Of a stretch of 64,000 bases of DNA, positions 33,354 through 44,284 are shown in pieces; the first letter of the stretch is position 1, and each line of letters begins with the position of its first letter. Origin of the DNA: Sepioteuthis lessoniana (taxonomy: Eukaryota; Mollusca; Cephalopoda; Myopsida; Loliginidae); the NCBI GenBank assembly GCA_963585895.1, contig OY757921.1, positions 55,076,590 through 55,140,589 of the forward strand, read 5' to 3'. Below the pieces are notes generated by a model, which had not been told where the DNA came from, did no database searches, and worked only from the letters and a program-made list of their open reading frames with translations. Position numbers and translations under genes: made by a program.

Positions 33354-35410
33354 CGGAAATACCCAAAGAAGTAAAAATTGGATATTCCCATGAAAGGGTA
33401 GAAGAGCACATCCCAGCCCCCTAAAGGTGCTTTAAATGTCTAAGATATGGCCACCACAGAAAGAGCAGCAGAAGACATCAGACATGTGAAAGGTATGACC
33501 AAAAACACCCAAACGACATAGATGAAGACTGCCCAAATGAAACCAAACATTCAGACTGCCAGGAAAACCTTAGATTACTCCAGGAAAGCCAATATATCAA
33601 ATCTAAAATCGAACAATGAAAATTTAAAACACCAAACAAATTTGAACATTCCCACAATCTAAGAAGAACCATACACAACCATCACCTGAACCAAAAATGT
33701 CAAATCCCTCAAGTCAAACCACAGATCTCTCAAGATAAAAAATTGAAACAAAAAATAAATTCAACCTTCAAAAAGAATGAAAACAGAAGAGTCTAATTCA
33801 ATAAAAAGTAAACCAAAGAAAACTCATCAAAATCCACCAAATAAAACAAAATTAATACAACCAAAACACATAACATAACCCTCATACAATGGGACTGCAG
33901 ATGAATTCAGGTCAAAGGACATTAACAACTTTTGATCAGCCTTAACTTAAAACTATTGTGCCTTCAAGAAACATTCCCCAAAGATACTAACCAACTTAAA
34001 ATCAAAAACTACCAATAATACAAATACATAAACAAGGATAGAAACAGAGCCTCTGAAGTTGTCTCAGTTCTAATTATGAAAGACATATCTCAACACCAAA
34101 TCAACATTGATACTGAACTCAAAACAATTCTGTCAAAGCAACACAATACAAACCAATAAACATCTGCTCCATTTACATTCCACCACATGACCCCATAAAC
34201 AAAACAAACTTATAGAACAAATCCTTAAAACCCACCTACATAGCAGTTTTTTCAACCCAGAGGTGTATGAGAACACCTGGAAATATGGTGTAATGACCAA
34301 CACAACTTAGGGATGACAGGCAGATTGCCCAATTTCATCATGAATTTCTTGTAGGATAGAAAATTCTGAGTCCAAATCAGATCGACTCTTCCATACTCAA
34401 GAAGAAAAATCAATAAAAAAATCAACATCATCAATTGCCTGAATCCTGGAATTGATGACTACCTATATGTTGACAATTTCTGCATCACCTTCTGATCAAA
34501 ATACATGTGCACAGAAAAGCATCAATAGCATTCATCAAGAAAATCAACCAATGGGCACCACAAATGGCTTCAAAATTTCCAAAAGTAAAACAATGCATAC
34601 ATTTAGTCATTTAAAGAAAATACATAACGACTCTAAACTTTAACTGGATGAAACAGAAATTCTGGTGATTGATCAGTTTAAATTTCTCAGTATAATTTTT
34701 AATTAAAAAACTTACCTTTATCCCTCAATTATGATACCTAAAAGAAAAATACAGTAAAGTATTAAAACTCCATGTAATAACCCACACTGAATGGAGCACA
34801 GACCAGCAAACCTTACTAAAACTATATAAAACCCAAATCAGCACAAAAATAGTTATTTCATATACAAATGAGCCAGAAAATCTTATCAGAAATCCCTTAA
34901 CACAACCCACCATGAAGGAGTGTGACTCATCCAGGGGAGAGTCTCATAAACCACCTCTACCTCACAAATTCCAAAAATTAAGCCTCCAATGTACCATACA
35001 ACTAAGCTCTTCTTACTCAAACTCAACAAAAAAGAATACTTTCCCCTTAATCCATCAAGAGAAACTCTTCAATATCCAAAAAATACCCTAACTATTCCCA
35101 CATTTATACAGATGACTCCAAAGATAGCAACAGAACTGCTCGTGGAACAATATTCAACAATAAAACATTAAAAAATGACGCCTTCCAAAAAAAAGCTTCC
35201 ATATTCACCACCAAAATCCGTGCAACAGAACTGTCACTCAACATTGTCTTGACAGGTAACTCAAAAAGATTCATCAACCATTCCAATTCCTTCTCTATAC
35301 TTTCATCAATCAAAAATAGAAAAGTGGATAACCCTCAAATCATTAAACTCTTAAACATTCTAAACTTGACGAGCCATTCCATAAAGGTGATATTCTGCAG
35401 AGTTACGTGC
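33354..35410 (+). mobile_element. I-group LINE (plus copy), ORF1 C-terminus to RNase H
   Basis: Resumes the copy interrupted at 32082. In order on the plus strand: CCHC knuckles near 33430-33540 ('CFKCLRYGHHRKSS', 'CERYDQKHPNDI'), endonuclease start near 33890 ('LKLLCLQETFPKD'), an internal gap, RT pieces ('DDYLYVDNFCITF', a decayed YVDD box, near 34460), 'DQFKFLSIIF' near 34670, and an RNase H-like region 35090-35395 ('YTDDSKDSN', 'IFTTKIRATELSLNIVLTG', 'LLNILNLTSHSIKVIFC'). Multiple stops and deletions. It is cut at about 35411 by the RTE insertion. Confidence 0.75.
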
Positions 35411-38400
35411 CATATCATCATCATCATCATATCGTGCTGGCAGCACGGATATCCCTGACCCTCTCTCGCCACTCCTCCCTATCGTTCATCGCCCTAGGTA
35501 GGTCTTCAGGACAACAACCTGTATCCTCACATAGCTGCTGAATGTACGTTCGTGCGGCCGTGTGTGGGGATCCATAAGAGTACATCTCTTATGAGTTCAT
35601 CTCTGCTTCTCCAGCAATGTCCTGCATGCCTGGTTCGCCTAACTTGAATAGATTTCGTGATAGGGGGCAGGTGGCCGTACAGTTGGTGTCTTGTGGGGTG
35701 TTGCTGCCAGGACTTGTTGAGGATTGCACGCAGCATTCTTGTGTAATTGCCATCTAGTTTCTTCTCCAGCCGTTTTGTTAGCGTCCATGTAGTGCATCCA
35801 TATAGCAGTATCGATGTGACCGCTGCCTGGAAGAAACTGCGTTTCATTTTATCGGTTAGGTCTGATTTCCATATAGTCGATAGCCTATTGATAGCTGTCC
35901 ATGCTTTCGTTAACCTCGTTTCGATGTCCTTTTCGGTTGATTCGACGCTGCTTCCTAGGTACGTGAATTTGTCTACTAGTTTAAGAGGGGTTCCTTCTAG
36001 AGTGGAGATGTCCCCTGTTTGGTTATAGCACATATATTCCGTTTTGTGTGCATTAACATGGAGGCCTATGCTTGCTGCTGCTCGTTCCAGGCTATGCAGA
36101 AGTGTTTCGGCTTGGTCAGGTGTATTTGCCAGTATCGCTATGTCATCGGCGTAGTCGGCGTCGGTAATTGTTGTTGCGGGATATCTTCTGCTTCTTTTCT
36201 TCGTCAGTTCGAAGCCATTCTCTTTGATTTTGTCAATCGATGTTCTAAGTACGTAGTCTAGACAAATGATAAAGAGATACGGAGCCAGCGTGTCCCCTTG
36301 TAGTACTCCTGCTACAATGTCGAAGTATTCTGTGTCTCCATCTGGTGATCGTACTTTTACTTTAGTGTTTCTATAGAGAATCGTTATTGCCGCTACGGTT
36401 TCTTTAGGTATGCCGTACGCTAGTAGGATTTGTTCCATCTTTCCTCTGTGAATGGAGTCGAAAGCCTTGGTAAAGTCGACAAATATTAATGTCGCTTGTA
36501 GGTTCTTTGCCCGTACACCCTCAAGGATTCTGCGGATGGTTAGTATTTGTGAGGTCGTAGATCTATTTCTTCGGAAGCCATTTTGGTTTTTTCTAAGTAT
36601 GTTGTCGATTTTGGGTTCTATGCGGTTTCGTAGTAGGGCATTGTAGATTTTGGCAGCTATGGATGTAAGTGTTATGCCTCGGTAGTTTTTGGCTAATCCG
36701 AGGTCTCCCTTTTTAGGGAAGGGGAGTATGCATCCCTTCGTCCATCTATCTATCGGATTTTGATTGTATACTGCGTTGCAGTGTCGGAGCAGTATGTCGT
36801 CGAATTGTCTGGTCTTCCATACTTCCGGGGGAATTTCGTCCAGTCCTGCAGCTTTCCTATTTTTAATTTTTCTGAGAAGCGAGTCGAGTTCTCCTTGTGT
36901 GAACGGTCCAAGTTTAATGTCTAATTGTTTGCTAATTATTCTGGTGATTGGTTCATGCGTTATTTTTGGTGGGTTTCCAAGTAAGTTTTCGAAGTGCTGT
37001 TTCCACAGTTTTATTCTTTCTTGTAGGTTTGCTGCTTTAAGTTTTGCTTTGGTTGTGTTCTTTCTTCTGCTCACTTCGTTTATTGTTTGCCAGGCAATTC
37101 TAGATTGTCTATCTTCTACCGAGTCTCTGATCTTATCTATCTGATTTTGAATGTATTCTGTCTGTTCCTTTATATATATGCCTGCTAATTGATATTGTGC
37201 CGTTTTTAGTTTTAAGGCATTTGTGTTTGTTGGGTTTTTTCGATAGTTTTTGGAGGCTGTTTTCACTAGTGCACGTTTTTCTCTCACCGCTAAGGTTTCC
37301 CATGGGACTCTATATTTAGTTTTAATTTTTGTTGGAATGTATTTTGCTGCTGCCTCAAGGTGTGCATTGACAAAATTTTCGTATTCGTCGTTTGGTGTAC
37401 TTTTTTCCGTCTTTTCTTGTAGTGTTTCGAATCTGTTTCTCAATTCTAATACGTATTTATCTCTGACATCTTTGTTGTTTAATAGGGCCCAGTCATAGTG
37501 TTTGGTGGTCGCTGTTCGTTTGTCGTTTTTTCGTAGGCTTAACCGTATTTTCGCTGTGACTATTCGGTGATCGGTGGACACACCCTCAAAAGAGGAGTAT
37601 GCCTCGCAATTCAATGCACTATTCTTCCATTTCTTGTTTATAAGGACGTAGTCTATCTGAGCTTTAGTATTGTTTGCGTACGTGTATGTCCATAGTTTGC
37701 CCTCTCTTTTTTGGTAGTTTGTATTGAGGCATGCTAATCTATTTTCTATCATGAAATCTGTTAGATGTTGTCCATTTCTATTTGACGTGTTGTGGAGGCT
37801 GTATTTGTTGTTTCCGTTTTTCCCGATTTGTGCATTCATGTCTCCGCCAATGACTAACATGTTGTGTTTCGGGATGCTACGCACTAATGAGGATAACTCA
37901 TCGTAGAAGCTGACTATTTCATTTTCTTCACTAACATTGGTGGGGCTGTAGCATGAGATGATTGTTGCTCTGGGGTTTCCGTTAAATGTAGCTACCATCA
38001 TTCTAGGTTGTATTTTCTCTATGCTATTAAGCGTTTTTAGTGCTCTAGGTCCTATAAGCAATCCTACCCCTCCCACTGCGGCGTTGACAGAGTTTTTCCA
38101 TGCGGATACAGTGGCGAGCGACCATCCATTGCTAGTTTCGTGATATTTGATATCTTCTGTGTGTGTGTATCTGTGTTCTTGTATGCATATTATGTCTATT
38201 TTATGTTCTTCGGCCGATGCGATTAGCTCTGGGAGTTGTCCTATTCTATTTAAGGTTCTTACGTTAAATGTGGCTATTTGTAGTGTTTGCTTGCATTTTA
38301 GTAGTTTTGATTGTTTGAGCTCTGTAGCTGATTTTTCGAACACCGAGGCCAGGGCTCCAACCTCAGCAGGACGCGCCCCTTTTTTACCCGCGCGAAGAGC

Positions 38401-38640
38401 GATGCGGTTTGTGTAAGTGGTTTGAGTGTGGGTCATGGTTATCTTTCGATGGCTGTTTTGTTCTCTTCTATAGAAGCCACTCTTATAGAGGAGCAGCAGT
38501 AGTTCCCCGATCGAACTGTCGATCCTGAGCGAAAAGTCGTCAAACTCACGTCCAGGACCCATTTGGGTATTGACTTTGGTCGTCCATTGGTTTATTCAAA
38601 TACCTTAACGTACATCATGCTGCTTCCCATGTGTACATAA
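35411..38640 (-). mobile_element. RTE-type LINE, near full length
   Basis: The 3' end on the minus strand is a (GAT)n tail (35431-35413), usual for RTE elements, and the 5' side reaches an A/T-rich boundary near 38640. The 3' UTR is only about 115 bp. Inside is the uninterrupted reading frame described separately. The element lies within a plus-strand I-group LINE. A second, diverged and 5'-truncated copy of the same family is at 57765-59035. Confidence 0.9.
35527..38562 (-). CDS. RTE LINE polyprotein: APE endonuclease + reverse transcriptase
   Basis: Open frame of 1011 codons with no interruption. Residues about 95-342 form an APE-type endonuclease with the expected motifs: 'ATFNVRTLN' (97-105), 'ICIQEHR' (125-131), 'IGGDMNAQIG' (238-247), 'DYVLINKKW' (304-312) and 'STDHRIV' (329-335). 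Residues about 600-870 form the reverse transcriptase with 'FVDFTKAFDS' (694-703), 'GVLQGDTLAPYLF' (752-764) and the catalytic 'YADD' (804-807). A C-terminal 'RRTRHAGHCWR' block (975-985) is typical of RTE proteins. The first ATG may not be the natural start; Met43 ('MTHTQTTYTNRIALRAGKKG') fits better. Every catalytic motif is kept, unlike the other LINEs here, so the copy is young or recently active. Long plus-strand frames opposite are shadows. Confidence 0.93.
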   Translation of the reverse strand: MGPGREFDDFSLRIDSSIGELLLLLYKSGFYRREQNSHRKITMTHTQTTYTNRIALRAGKKGARPAEVGALASVFEKSATELKQSKLLKCKQTLQIATFNVRTLNRIGQLPELIASAEEHKIDIICIQEHRYTHTEDIKYHETSNGWSLATVSAWKNSVNAAVGGVGLLIGPRALKTLNSIEKIQPRMMVATFNGNPRATIISCYSPTNVSEENEIVSFYDELSSLVRSIPKHNMLVIGGDMNAQIGKNGNNKYSLHNTSNRNGQHLTDFMIENRLACLNTNYQKREGKLWTYTYANNTKAQIDYVLINKKWKNSALNCEAYSSFEGVSTDHRIVTAKIRLSLRKNDKRTATTKHYDWALLNNKDVRDKYVLELRNRFETLQEKTEKSTPNDEYENFVNAHLEAAAKYIPTKIKTKYRVPWETLAVREKRALVKTASKNYRKNPTNTNALKLKTAQYQLAGIYIKEQTEYIQNQIDKIRDSVEDRQSRIAWQTINEVSRRKNTTKAKLKAANLQERIKLWKQHFENLLGNPPKITHEPITRIISKQLDIKLGPFTQGELDSLLRKIKNRKAAGLDEIPPEVWKTRQFDDILLRHCNAVYNQNPIDRWTKGCILPFPKKGDLGLAKNYRGITLTSIAAKIYNALLRNRIEPKIDNILRKNQNGFRRNRSTTSQILTIRRILEGVRAKNLQATLIFVDFTKAFDSIHRGKMEQILLAYGIPKETVAAITILYRNTKVKVRSPDGDTEYFDIVAGVLQGDTLAPYLFIICLDYVLRTSIDKIKENGFELTKKRSRRYPATTITDADYADDIAILANTPDQAETLLHSLERAAASIGLHVNAHKTEYMCYNQTGDISTLEGTPLKLVDKFTYLGSSVESTEKDIETRLTKAWTAINRLSTIWKSDLTDKMKRSFFQAAVTSILLYGCTTWTLTKRLEKKLDGNYTRMLRAILNKSWQQHPTRHQLYGHLPPITKSIQVRRTRHAGHCWRSRDELIRDVLLWIPTHGRTNVHSAAM

Positions 38641-38909
38641 TAAAATAAATAAAAATTTAAAAAAAAAAAAATAAAAAAAATAAAAAATAAAAAAATATAA
38701 AATTAAAAAAAAAAAAAAAATAAAATAAAATAAAAATAAAAAAATAAAAAAAAAAAAAATAAAAAAAATAAAAATATAAAAAAAATGAAAAGGGGGGGGG
38801 AATTTGTTTTAAGTTTTAACTTAAGTCCAACATTAAGGTACTTTCTTATGACTTTCACTAATACTGACTTATACTTTTTTGCTGTATTGGGACTTTTCCA
38901 AGGGCTTTT

Positions 38910-38940
<31 letters not shown>

Positions 38941-39002
38941 CCATCCTACAGTTGGGGACCTAGCAGGCTTCAGGAATTAGAGCTCTGTGGTAGAATTTGG
39001 CG
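38641..39002. repeat. A-rich and T-rich low-complexity spacer
   Basis: 38641-38785 is almost only A with T interruptions, followed by a G run, about 120 bp of unique sequence and a pure T run at about 38911-38940. It joins the RTE 5' end to the satellite array. No gene. Confidence 0.85.
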
Positions 39003-42000
39003 TTCTAGGCTTTTTCTTCTAAACTACTGTTAGGGCTTTCTTTACGAATTTTTAAATTATTCAATAGAAGATATTTAAAAACATTCTGCCTTGTTCGCTG
39101 ACATGTGGATAGGCTTAATATCAATTGGCTTTACAGTAGAGTAAGCGTGCCTTTACATTTAAAACGCTTAGTTTAAGCATTATTTTACAAACAAAATACA
39201 GCATAACATTTTGTAAAATTCAGCATTTTAAATTGGAATTAAAGACATACTGACCAATATTGACATATTTCTTCCACTTGGCTCCTGAGTTCAAATGCTC
39301 TTCTTCGTCTGGACTTTTATTTACTACTGATATTTTAGGTAGCTTTGGGGGCGGTCTAGTGGGGTGAAGGGGACAATTCGTTTTTGTTGGTTTTTTTTTT
39401 TTTTTCTTTTCTTTTTCCCTTTCTGAGGGGGGGGGGCTGTAGTAGCATTCTAGGCTTTTTCTTCTAAACTACTGTTAGGGCTTTCTTTACGAATTTTTAA
39501 ATTATTCAATAGAAGATATTTAAAAACATTCTGCCTTGTTCGCTGACATGTGGATAGGCTTAATATCAATTGGCTTTACAGTAGAGTAAGCGTGCCTTTA
39601 CATTTAAAACGCATAGTTTAAGCATTATTTTACAAACAAAATACAGCATAACATTTTGTAAAATTCAGCATTTTAAATTGGAATTAAAGACATACTGACC
39701 AATATTGACATATTTCTTCCACTTGGCTCCTGAGTTCAAATGCTCTTCTTCGTCTGGACTTTTATTTACTACTGATATTTTAGGTAGCTTTGGGGGCGGT
39801 CTAGTGGGGTGAAAGGGACAATTCGTTTTTGTTGTTTTTTTTTTGTTTTTTTTTCTTTTTTTCCCTTTCTGAGGGGGGGGGGCTGTAGTAGCATTCTAGG
39901 CTTTTTCTTCTAAACTACTGTTAGGGCTTTCTTTACGAATTTTTAAATTATTCGATAGAAGATATTTAAAAACATTCTGCCTTGTTCGCTGACATGTGGA
40001 TAGGCTTAATATCAATTGGCTTTACAGTAGAGTAAGCGTGCCTTTACATTTAAAACGCTTAGTTTAAGCATTATTTTACAAACAAAATACAGCATAACAT
40101 TTTGTAAAATTCAGCATTTTAAATTGGAATTAAAGACATACTGACCAATATTGACATATTTCTTCCACTTGGCTCCTGAGTTCAAATGCTCTTCTTCGTC
40201 TGGACTTTTATTTACTACTGATATTTTAGGTAGCTTTGGGGGCAGTCTAGTGGGGTGAAGGGGACAATTCGTTTTTGTTGGTTTTTTTTTTTTTTTTTTT
40301 TTTTCTTTTCTTTTTCCCTTTCTGAGGGGGGGGGCTGTAGTAGCATTCTAGGCTTTTTCTTCTAAACTACTGTTAGGGCTTTCTTTACGAATTTTTAAAT
40401 TATTCGATAGAAGATATTTAAAAACATTCTGCCTTGTTCGCTGACATGTGGATAGGCTTAATATCAATTGGCTTTACAGTAGAGTAAGCGTGCCTTTACA
40501 TTTAAAACACATAGTTTAAGCATTATTTTACAAACAAAATACAGCATAACATTTTGTAAAATTCAGCATTTTAAATTGGAATTAAAGACATACTGACCAA
40601 TATTGACATATTTCTTCCACTTGGCTCCTGAGTTCAAATGCTCTTCTTCGTCTGGACTTTTATTTACTACTGATATTTTAGGTAGCTTTGGGGGCGGTCT
40701 AGTGGGGTGAAAGGGACAATTCGTTTTTGTTGTTTTTTTTTTGTTTTTTTTTCTTTTTTTCCCTTTCTGAGGGGGGGGGGGCTGTAGTAGCATTCTAGGC
40801 TTTTTCTTCTAAACTACTGTTAGGGCTTTCTTTACGAATTTTTAAATTATTCGATAGAAGATATTTAAAAACATTCTGCCTTGTTCGCTGACATGTGGAT
40901 AGGCTTAATATCAATTGGCTTTACAGTAGAGTAAGCGTGCCTTTACATTTAAAACGCTTAGTTTAAGCATTATTTTACAAACAAAATACAGCATAACATT
41001 TTGTAAAATTCAGCATTTTAAATTGGAATTAAAGACATACTGACCAATATTGACATATTTCTTCCACTTGGCTCCTGAGTTCAAATGCTCTTCTTCGTCT
41101 GGACTTTTATTTACTACTGATATTTTAGGTAGCTTTGGGGGCGGTCTAGTGGGGTGAAGGGGACAATTCGTTTTTGTTGGTTTTTTTTTTTTTTTTTTTT
41201 CTTTTCTTTTTCCCTTTCTGAGGGGGGGGGCTGTAGTAGCATTCTAGGCTTTTTCTTCTAAACTACTGTTAGGGCTTTCTTTACGAATTTTTAAATTATT
41301 CGATAGAAGATATTTAAAAACATTCTGCCTTGTTCGCTGACATGTGGATAGGCTTAATATCAATTGGCTTTACAGTAGAGTAAGCGTGCCTTTACATTTA
41401 AAACGCTTAGTTTAAGCATTATTTTACAAACAAAATACAGCATAACATTTTGTAAAATTCAGCATTTTAAATTGGAATTAAAGACATACTGACCAATATT
41501 GACATATTTCTTCCACTTGGCTCCTGAGTTCAAATGCTCTTCTTCGTCTGGACTTTTATTTACTACTGATATTTTAGGTAGCTTTGGGGGCGGTCTAGTG
41601 GGGTGAAGGGGACAATTCGTTTTTGTTGGTTTTTTTTTTTTTTTTTTTTTCTTTTCTTTTTCCCTTTCTGAGGGGGGGGGGCTGTAGTAGCATTCTAGGC
41701 TTTTTCTTCTAAACTACTGTTAGGGCTTTCTTTACGAATTTTTAAATTATTCGATAGAAGATATTTAAAAACATTCTGCCTTGTTCGCTGACATGTGGAT
41801 AGGCTTAATATCAATTGGCTTTACAGTAGAGTAAGCGTGCCTTTACATTTAAAACACATAGTTTAAGCATTATTTTACAAACAAAATACAGCATAACATT
41901 TTGTAAAATTCAGCATTTTAAATTGGAATTAAAGACATACTGACCAATATTGACATATTTCTTCCACTTGGCTCCTGAGTTCAAATGCTCTTCTTCGTCT

Positions 42001-43635
42001 GGACTTTTATTTACTACTGATATTTTAGGTAGCTTTGGGGGCGGTCTAGTGGGGTGAAGGGGACAATTCGTTTTTGTTGTTTTTTTTTTTTTTTTTCTTT
42101 TCTTTTTCCCTTTCTGAGGGGGGGGGGCTGTAGTAGCATTCTAGGCTTTTTCTTCTAAACTACTGTTAGGGCTTTCTTTACGAATTTTTAAATTATTCGA
42201 TAGAAGATATTTAAAAACATTCTGCCTTGTTCGCTGACATGTGGATAGGCTTAATATCAATTGGCTTTACAGTAGAGTAAGCGTGCCTTTACATTTAAAA
42301 CGCATAGTTTAAGCATTATTTTACAAACAAAATACAGCATAACATTTTGTAAAATTCAGCATTTTAAATTGGAATTAAAGACATACTGACCAATATTGAC
42401 ATATTTCTTCCACTTGGCTCCTGAGTTCAAATGCTCTTCTTCGTCTGGACTTTTATTTACTACTGATATTTTAGGTAGCTTTGGGGGCGGTCTAGTGGGG
42501 TGAAGGGGACAATTCGTTTTTGTTGGTTTTTTTTTTTTTTTTCTTTTCTCTTTCCCTTTCTGAGGGGGGGGGGCTGTAGTAGCATTCTAGGCTTTTTCTT
42601 CTAAACTACTGTTAGGGCTTTCTTTACGAATTTTTAAATTATTCGATAGAAGATATTTAAAAACATTCTGCCTTGTTTGCTGACATGTGGATAGGCTTAA
42701 TATCAATTGGCTTTACAGTAGAGTAAGCGTGCCTTTACATTTAAAACGCATAGTTTAAGCATTATTTTACAAACAAAATACAGCATAACATTTTGTAAAA
42801 TTCAGCATTTTAAATTGGAATTAAAGACATACTGACCAATATTGACATATTTCTTCCACTTGGCTCCTGAGTTCAAATGCTCTTCTTCGTCTGGACTTTT
42901 ATTTACTACTGATATTTTAGGTAGCTTTGGGGGCGGTCTAGTGGGGTGAAGGGGACAATTCGTTTTTGTTGGTTTTTTTTTTTTTTTTCTTTTCTCTTTC
43001 CCTTTCTGAGGGGGGGGGGCTGTAGTAGCATTCTAGGCTTTTTCTTCTAAACTACTGTTAGGGCTTTCTTTACGAATTTTTAAATTATTCGATAGAAGAT
43101 ATTTAAAAACATTCTGCCTTGTTTGCTGACATGTGGATAGGCTTAATATCAATTGGCTTTACAGTAGAGTAAGCGTGCCTTTACATTTAAAACGCATAGT
43201 TTAAGCATTATTTTACAAACAAAATACAGCATAACATTTTGTAAAATTCAGCATTTTAAATTGGAATTAAAGACATACTGACCAATATTGACATATTTCT
43301 TCCACTTGGCTCCTGAGTTCAAATGCTCTTCTTCGTCTGGACTTTTATTTACTACTGATATTTTAGGTAGCTTTGGGGGCGGTCTAGTGGGGTGAAGGGG
43401 ACAATTCGTTTTTGTTGGTTTTTTTTTTTTTTTTTTTTTTTCTTCTTTTCTTTTTCCCTTTCTGAGGGGGGGGCTGTAGTAGCATTCTAGGCTTTTTCTT
43501 CTAAACTACTGTTAGGGCTTTCTTTACGAATTTTTAAATTATTCGATAGAAGATATTTAAAAACATTCTGCCTTGTTCGCTGACATGTGGATAGGCTTAA
43601 TATCAAATTGGCTTTACAGTAGAGTAAGCGTGCCT
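39003..43635. repeat. Satellite array, 447-bp unit, 10 full copies plus a partial one
   Basis: Units start (at 'TTCTAGGC') at 39003, 39448, 39894, 40346, 40793, 41242, 41693, 42139, 42585, 43031 and 43485. Periods are 445-454 bp, the differences lying mainly in the T-run and G-run lengths. Outside homopolymers the copies are nearly identical. Marker changes: CAATAG versus CGATAG, GCTTAG/GCATAG/ACATAG, TTCGCTG versus TTTGCTG, GAAGGGG versus GAAAGGG. The last unit stops after about 150 bp and joins LINE sequence at 43636. Each unit holds an exon-like segment on the minus strand, listed separately. Confidence 0.97.
40598..40766 (-). other. Exon-like segment repeated in every satellite unit (representative copy)
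   Basis: On the minus strand each unit has a C-rich tract ending in CAG (acceptor-like), then a 169-nt stretch, then 'G|GTCAGT' (donor-like). The stretch begins with a Lys-rich run coded by A homopolymers and continues 'TNCPFHPTRPPPKLPKISVV' and 'NKSPDEEEHLNSGAKWKKYV'. The last 43 codons stay open in the complete copies, with only rare changes (Phe/Leu from GAAAGGG/GAAGGGG, one Arg/Leu). The composition looks protein-like, but I do not recognise the protein. It could be an exon of an unknown gene amplified with its flanking intron, or a chance frame in a young array. Confidence 0.4.
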
Positions 43636-44060
43636 AAGCCAACTCAACAGTCAAATCTGCACTCAACAAAATACAGTGACCTAAAATCAGCCTAATTCTG
43701 ACAAAGAAATAGCAATAGAACAAAAATACCCACAACAAGCTTCATCAAATATAATCCATCTTAAAAGAAAACCAGATCCTAGATAGACTAAAAGAGAACA
43801 CCCCAACCTGAGTATGCAGAGACCACACTTCAATTCTTCACAATAAAATAGCAACTTCCACCAAACTGCTCATAGGGAAAGCCATACACGGTAAAATACA
43901 TTGAGAGAATGTAAAAATCTTGCTCATAATTGAAGAGCTTTCTACAACATAAAAAAAATCATGAAAGAAATATTCAAAATAACAGAATCGTATTAACATA
44001 ATCAATTTCCTGGAAAAGAAAGAAAAAGAAAAAACAGCCTCCAATCAAAGATATAGGTCC
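43636..44060 (+). mobile_element. I-group LINE (plus copy), end of RNase H and C-terminus
   Basis: Starts with a frame reading 'LNSQ..STKYSDLKSA', matching 'NTKIQYTDLKPL' of the minus-strand copy (about 50010). Further on, 'GKPYTVKYIERM' matches the 'LTVKHILQNC' block at about 49750. It therefore continues the copy cut at 35410; the RTE and the satellite lie between. Several stops. Confidence 0.55.
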
Positions 44061-44284
44061 AGAAACCTCCCCCACAAGAAAATACCAACATCTGTTCTTG
44101 AATATCCAAACCATCAACAAGATTTACTGAATGTAGCAGGAGGTCTCAAATCCATTGATTTTAATTTAAATATATTTGATCAGATAGATATTTCATAAGA
44201 TTAACAATAATAATAACACCTTGTAAAATCTATTAAGTAAGAATATTAATGAGCACTAAAGAGCAGAATATAAAACCTTATATA
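44061..44284. other. AT-rich spacer
   Basis: No gene seen. It may include the eroded 3' end of the LINE. Confidence 0.3.

Noticed and set aside
35747-38416. Several plus-strand open frames of 60-126 codons
   Set aside because: They lie opposite the intact RTE ORF and have no family features; they are shadows of its codon pattern.
39003-43635. Regular repeats as a CRISPR array
   Set aside because: The units are 447 bp with no unique spacers, in a eukaryotic context. This is a satellite.
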